DNA of 17,957 nt from 66-474 sp035606235. Its GTDB lineage: Bacteria; Pseudomonadota; Gammaproteobacteria; Xanthomonadales; Rhodanobacteraceae. This document shows, piece after piece, positions 15,801 through 17,957 of this stretch; position 1 is the first letter of the stretch, and every line of letters begins with the position of its first letter. The notes beneath the pieces were generated by a model, which saw only the letters and a program-made list of their open reading frames with translations, did no database searches and was not told where the DNA came from. A program made the translations under genes and the position numbers. The DNA lies in assembly GCA_035606235.1 (NCBI GenBank), contig DATNFU010000038.1, positions 1 to 17,957 on the forward strand. Reading direction: 5' to 3'.

Positions 15801-15983
15801 GGTGGCGCGGATGCCGCGCCCTCCCAGGATGCGCGCGCCGGCTATGCCGCGTTGAACGCCAAGCTGGATGCAACCTTGGGCAATTGGAACACGCTCAGAT
15901 CAACCGATCTCGGCGCGCTGGACGCGAAGCTGAAGGCTGCGGGGCAGAAGCCGGTCGGAACGGAGGCGCCGAAAAAGCATTGA
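12807..15983 (+). CDS. Exported BNR/VPS10-type beta-propeller protein
   Basis: This 1058-residue protein is built of Asp-box (BNR) repeats like sortilin/VPS10 propellers and the proteins often named WD40/YVTN/BNR-like glycosyl hydrolases. A signal peptide is clear at residues 1-22 (ending GGASA). The propeller spans about 35-760 and shows roughly eleven Asp-box motifs, including DAGRTW (79-84), DAGKTW, DGGKTW, DGGAHW (twice), NGGKTW, DGGEHW, DEGAHW and DDGDHW (about 682). A typical THGRGFWIMDD closes the propeller near 713. The C-terminal 300 residues hold a beta-rich region and a helical, probably coiled-coil stretch at about 907-941. ATG 12807 is fixed by AAGGAG seven bases upstream and by the signal peptide. 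It should act in the periplasm or outside the cell. No catalytic residues can be assigned, so an enzyme name is not safe. Confidence 0.92.
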   Translation: MRLRNCVVALIVSLSWIGGASAAPVSVPSGSQVSRFGDLHWRLIGPFRGGRVLAVTGVPGQPRHFYFGSVNGGVWETHDAGRTWQPIFDSQNVGSIGAIAVAPSNPNVIYVGSGESDMRSDIAQGDGMYKSSDAGKTWTHIGLEDTQQIGMIRVDPRDPDVVFVAALGHPYGPNAQRGVFKSTDGGKTWNKVLGPDDATGAIDLAFDPRDANTIYAALWQVRRAPWNVYPPASGPGSGLYKSTDGGAHWTQLRGNGFPSKNVGRIGIAISNAAPDRVYAIVDAEEGGLYRSEDGGAHWSKVSGDPRIWQRGWYFGQIAADPKNADRVYAMNTIELLSEDGGKTFIPAKGDPTGDDYHELWIDPNNPDSQILGVDQGTIVTLNGGKTWSSWFNQPTAQLYHVSTDDRFPYMVYGAQQDSGAVGVPSRTPYHDRISMEQFHEVTAGGESGMIAPDPNDPDIVYGGTVEKLDLKTQQTRDVDPTLADPDVYRHTWTLPLTFNASDRHVLYFGNQKLWRTDDGGEHWNAISPDLSRPDPGAPANLDAVTVADNLGQGPRRGVVYAIGSSSLDAKLLWAGTDDGLIWRTTDEGAHWENVTPRALTAWSKVGIIEPSHFDEGAAYAAVDRHRLDDRKPYIYRTRDGGKTWELIINGIRDGDFVNVVREDPKRKGLLYAGTELGIYVSFDDGDHWQPLQQNLPRTSVRDIDVKGDDLVIATHGRGFWIMDDVSALRQMDAKTSKPETRLFAPATAVRVRASGFTGTPLPRDEPTAENPPWGAYIDYSLASAPRKPIELSIHDAQGRLVRHYSSADVAPKYDLAKIGATPDWLSHPVVLQTTPGLHRFVWPLRYAAPAALADGDPYTDGAWAPPGQYSVTLTVDGKTYKQPLTVIADPRVHLPQAAFDQQFALARQVETLQAKLAVAQAEAGKLHERLRHYELQQARKNADGDIARAIRTLDASVIALAGITQAPNQFNAWTMAPPGTDNFHFLDGALGSLAQAVDGGADAAPSQDARAGYAALNAKLDATLGNWNTLRSTDLGALDAKLKAAGQKPVGTEAPKKH

Positions 15984-16035
15984 CGAGCAACCCGCAAGGC
16001 GCGGGAGTATCCTCGAGGCAATGCGAGCGGAGCCG

Positions 16036-16053
16036 GCGGCTTTGCCGCGGGCC
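16036..16053 (+). promoter_or_regulatory. GC-rich leader hairpin element, copy 2
   Basis: GCGGCTTTGCCGCGGGCC lies 34 bases before ATG 16088 and matches the element at 12765-12782 at 16 of 18 positions. GCGGC-TTT-GCCGC makes a perfect five-base stem with a three-base loop. A possible -10 (TATCCT, 16008-16013) lies upstream, with no good -35 at the usual distance. The ribosome-binding site AAGGAGG (16076-16082) follows. Confidence 0.3.
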
Positions 16054-16087
16054 GCGGACAGGAGATAACCCACTCAAGGAGGCTCGT

Positions 16088-16651
16088 ATGAACAGCAGCA
16101 TGTTGTTCGGGCGTCATTCCGTTCTTGCATTCGCGTTGCTCGCTGTCGCGCTACCCGCCGCGGCGAAGGATGCTCCCGGCGATGCGCAATTGATCGCCAG
16201 CGCGGAACGCGCCGCGCCCGCGCGCGTGGCGAAAGACGCCACGATCGTGGCGATGGATGCCAATGGCAAGATGCGCACCGTGCGCCAGGGCCACAACGGA
16301 TTCACCTGCATACCCGACGATCCGAAGACGCCGGGTCCCGACCCCATGTGCGCGGACAAGAACGCGATGGGTTGGGCCAATGCATGGATGTCGCACAAGC
16401 CGCCGCCGAGCGGCAAGGTCGGCTTCGTGTACATGCTGGAAGGCGGCACCGATTTCAGCAACACCGATCCGTTCGCGACCAAGCCGGGGCCCAACAGTCA
16501 CTGGATCAAGACCGGCCCGCACGTCATGATCGTCGGCGCCGGCCAGGACTTTTACGACCAGTATCCGAAAAACGCCGATCCGGATACCGCGACGCCCTAT
16601 GTGATGTGGCCGGGCACGCCGTACCAGCACCTGATGGTGCCGGTGAAGTAA
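16088..16651 (+). CDS. Exported protein of unknown function, 187 residues
   Basis: I do not recognise this family. A signal peptide is clear: hydrophobic core SVLAFALLAVALPAAA, with cleavage likely near residue 26. The mature protein is about 160 residues, without membrane helices. It has just two cysteines, in GFTCIPDD and DPMCADKN, which could form a disulfide. It is rich in Pro, Asp and Gly and contains WIKTGPHVMIVG and PYVMWPGTPYQHLMVPVK near the C-terminus. The start is well supported by AAGGAGG five bases before ATG 16088. It follows the BNR protein by 104 bases on the same strand and is closed by the hairpin at 16681-16706. A periplasmic or extracellular role is likely; no reaction can be proposed. 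Confidence 0.85.
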   Translation: MNSSMLFGRHSVLAFALLAVALPAAAKDAPGDAQLIASAERAAPARVAKDATIVAMDANGKMRTVRQGHNGFTCIPDDPKTPGPDPMCADKNAMGWANAWMSHKPPPSGKVGFVYMLEGGTDFSNTDPFATKPGPNSHWIKTGPHVMIVGAGQDFYDQYPKNADPDTATPYVMWPGTPYQHLMVPVK

Positions 16652-16676
16652 CCGCGCAAGTATCAATCCGATCCGG

Positions 16677-16706
16677 AAAAAAAGCCGGCGCTTGCGCGCC
16701 GGCTTT
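16677..16706. terminator. Bidirectional intrinsic terminator
   Basis: AAAGCCGGCGC (16681-16691) and GCGCCGGCTTT (16696-16706) form a perfect 11-base stem with a four-base TTGC loop. Read on the minus strand the stem runs into seven T residues, a strong terminator for the autotransporter gene whose stop is at 16766-16768. Read on the plus strand only three T residues follow, so it is weaker for the 187-residue protein gene. Confidence 0.88.
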
Positions 16707-16765
16707 GCTGCTCTTGAACCCCCTGTTTGCCGAGAAAGGGAGTCCGAATCAAGCGAAGGATGGGA

Positions 16766-17957
16766 TCACCAACTGAAACCTGCGCCCACTCCGCCGGAGG
16801 TGTCACCGCCGCCGAATGATGCGCCGACCGAGACGCTGGCCTTGTGGTCGGCAAACATGTGCTGGAAGCCGACCGACGCAGCCTGTTGGCCGTTGTAGGT
16901 TCCGGCGCCGAAGCCGACCCGGTTGTCGCCGGACAATCCCGCGGTGTTGATGCTCATCTGTGCAGACGCCGCGCCCATCGCGCCGAGATTGTCAATCCGC
17001 TTGTCCTGCTGATCGAACCGTGCGTTCACTTGGTTCTCGAATCCGCTCAGGTCGGATGCCACATCGGCGACCGCTTGGTCCGTGTACGCCTTCGCGGAAG
17101 ACAGCGTTTGCGCACTCTGCGCATCGGTGTAGGTCTTCGCCGAGTTCAACGCTTCGGTAGTTTGCGCATCAGTGTAGGTCTTGGCTGAACTCAGGGTCTG
17201 CGCCGCGGCCTGATCGGTGTAGGTTTTCGCGCTTGCGTCCGCGCTGCTCGTGCTCGCAACGGCCGAAGCGCTTTGCACGCCGGGGGCTTCTTGCGGGACA
17301 CTGGCAGATGCGGTGTTGGTGGAGGTCGCACCGGCTGGCAGTTTCACTGACGCATCCAGCGCGTTGATCTCACTTTGCAGCGTGGCAACCTCGGTGTCGA
17401 ACGCGGTGTGGACAACGGCGTGCGCCAGGAAATATTCCAGATTCACCGCGTCGTGCTGGTTCATCGGATCGGCGACATTCTCGATTTTGCGGAAGAGGCT
17501 ACAGCAGTTCCCAACCGAAACGGCATTGCCGTCGTTGGCGACCGAGTTAGCGCCGAGCGCGACACCGCCGGAAGAAACGGCTTGGGCGCCAAAGCCAAGA
17601 CTCACACTCGATGAAGCTGTCGCACTCGACGTACTTCCGATAGCGGTGGCGCCCACTCCGCTGGCACTGGCTTCACCGCCCACTGATGTTGCGTTGCTCT
17701 GCGTTGCTTGTGCATCGGAGCCGAGCGCAAGCGACAAGCCGCCCGAAGCATTGGTGCTTTCGTTGGACTCGATGATGCCGTCGCCGTTCAGATCAATCGC
17801 GCCGCCGACCGCGGTACTGTTGCTGCCGGAAGCATTGGAAGATGGACCGAGCGCGAAGGCCTGCCCCCCGCTGGCACGGGCGTGCAAGCCGATTGCCACT
17901 GCTTTCCGGGCGGCATAAGCCTGATCGCCCAGCGCAATGGCATACGCACCCGAGGCG
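16766..17957 (-). CDS. Trimeric autotransporter adhesin, YadA type (5' end off window)
   Basis: This is the C-terminal 397 residues of a type Vc secreted adhesin; the frame stays open to the right edge, so any apparent start inside, such as GTG 17899, is only an internal Val codon. From the N-terminal side there are YadA-like head repeats (AIALGDQAYA, AIGLHARASGG, AFALG, TSVGGEASASG, ATAIGSTSSA and so on), interrupted by an EF-hand-like loop. Next comes a neck-like segment (VGNCCSLFRKIENVADPMNQ then HDAVN) and an Ala/Ser/Thr-rich coiled-coil stalk containing four 15-residue repeats. Last is a YadA anchor from about RFDQQDKRIDNLGAMGAASA to the terminal GFSW, which forms the trimeric outer-membrane barrel and ends in an aromatic residue as outer-membrane proteins do. 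The tandem cysteines at 17501-17506 are unusual for an exported adhesin. It should mediate attachment or aggregation at the cell surface. It ends just before a strong terminator. Confidence 0.94.
   Translation of the reverse strand, partial: ASGAYAIALGDQAYAARKAVAIGLHARASGGQAFALGPSSNASGSNSTAVGGAIDLNGDGIIESNESTNASGGLSLALGSDAQATQSNATSVGGEASASGVGATAIGSTSSATASSSVSLGFGAQAVSSGGVALGANSVANDGNAVSVGNCCSLFRKIENVADPMNQHDAVNLEYFLAHAVVHTAFDTEVATLQSEINALDASVKLPAGATSTNTASASVPQEAPGVQSASAVASTSSADASAKTYTDQAAAQTLSSAKTYTDAQTTEALNSAKTYTDAQSAQTLSSAKAYTDQAVADVASDLSGFENQVNARFDQQDKRIDNLGAMGAASAQMSINTAGLSGDNRVGFGAGTYNGQQAASVGFQHMFADHKASVSVGASFGGGDTSGGVGAGFSW
17051..17230 (-). repeat. Four tandem 45-bp repeats encoding the adhesin stalk
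   Basis: Four in-frame units of 45 bases, each encoding 15 residues of the pattern AK(T/A)YTD(Q/A)x(A/T)x(Q/E)xLxS. Units start at 17230, 17185, 17140 and 17095, reading leftward. The conserved GTGTA(G/C)G core on the plus strand recurs every 45 bases, at 17082, 17127, 17172 and 17217. A 15-residue period fits the right-handed coiled-coil stalk known from YadA. The last unit is degenerate. Confidence 0.85.
17759..17794 (-). other. EF-hand-like calcium-binding loop inside the adhesin head
   Basis: The 12 residues DLNGDGIIESNE match the canonical EF-hand loop: Asp at 1, Asn at 3, Asp at 5, Gly at 6, Ile at 8 and Glu at 12. It interrupts regular YadA-like head repeats between GSNSTAVGGAI and STNASGGLSLALG. 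Calcium binding is an inference from the motif; no flanking EF-hand helices are visible, so a single dockerin-like or thrombospondin-type loop is more likely than a full EF-hand. Confidence 0.7.

Noticed and set aside
15991..16005. Hairpin CCCGC/GCGGG after the BNR-protein gene
   Set aside because: It is only a five-base stem with no T tract; such palindromes are frequent in GC-rich DNA.
17051..17230. CRISPR-like array
   Set aside because: The 45-base periodicity is in frame within a coding region and encodes stalk repeats, without variable spacers.
17250..17918. Plus-strand open frame of 222 codons
   Set aside because: It is antisense to the adhesin head and stalk, whose repeats are unmistakable on the minus strand.

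Overview
The window looks like chromosome from a GC-rich gammaproteobacterium, probably of the Xanthomonadales/Rhodanobacteraceae type. This is inferred from gene content, codon use rich in GCG, CGC and CTG, and gene style; there is no rRNA or tRNA to confirm it. Bases from about 3520 rightward are uniformly GC-rich. The left 3.5 kb is visibly less so and looks like an accessory region.

Layout. (a) 1-1278, minus strand: nearly all of a CvaA/HlyD-type membrane-fusion protein for ABC export of peptides, running off the left edge. (b) 1279-1780: no intact gene, but a GC-rich remnant of a membrane-protein C-terminus at about 1460-1618 that may mark an integration scar. (c) 1781-3451, plus: an exported type-B carboxylesterase with a C-terminal membrane anchor. 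(d) 3520-5576, plus: a LigB/YgiD-type extradiol dioxygenase, a PAPS-dependent sulfotransferase-like protein and a small NATD1/YjdJ-type acetyltransferase. (e) 5628-6776, minus: an ArsB/NhaD-superfamily permease, divergent from the next block.

(f) 6858-12594, plus, is the most notable part: a compact cluster of the kind linked to arsenic methylation and arsenosugar synthesis. It holds a TVP38/TMEM64 membrane domain fused to a flavin disulfide oxidoreductase, the radical SAM enzyme ArsS, the arsenite methyltransferase ArsM with all its expected cysteines, and one polypeptide joining two glycosyltransferase-like domains that are usually annotated as separate arsenosugar families. A 17-codon ORF with a strong ribosome-binding site links the oxidoreductase to arsS by two ATGA overlaps. 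In the expected scheme ArsM makes methylated arsenic, ArsS adds a 5'-deoxyadenosyl group, and later enzymes process or glycosylate the product. The roles of the oxidoreductase and of the fused transferase are inferred from association only.

(g) 12807-16651, plus: two exported proteins, a large BNR/VPS10-type beta-propeller and an unrecognised 187-residue protein. Each has a strong ribosome-binding site and a similar GC-rich hairpin in its leader. (h) A strong hairpin terminator at 16681-16706 faces the last gene. (i) 16766-17957, minus: the C-terminal part of a trimeric autotransporter adhesin with YadA-like head repeats, an EF-hand-like loop, a 15-residue-period stalk and an outer-membrane anchor, running off the right edge.
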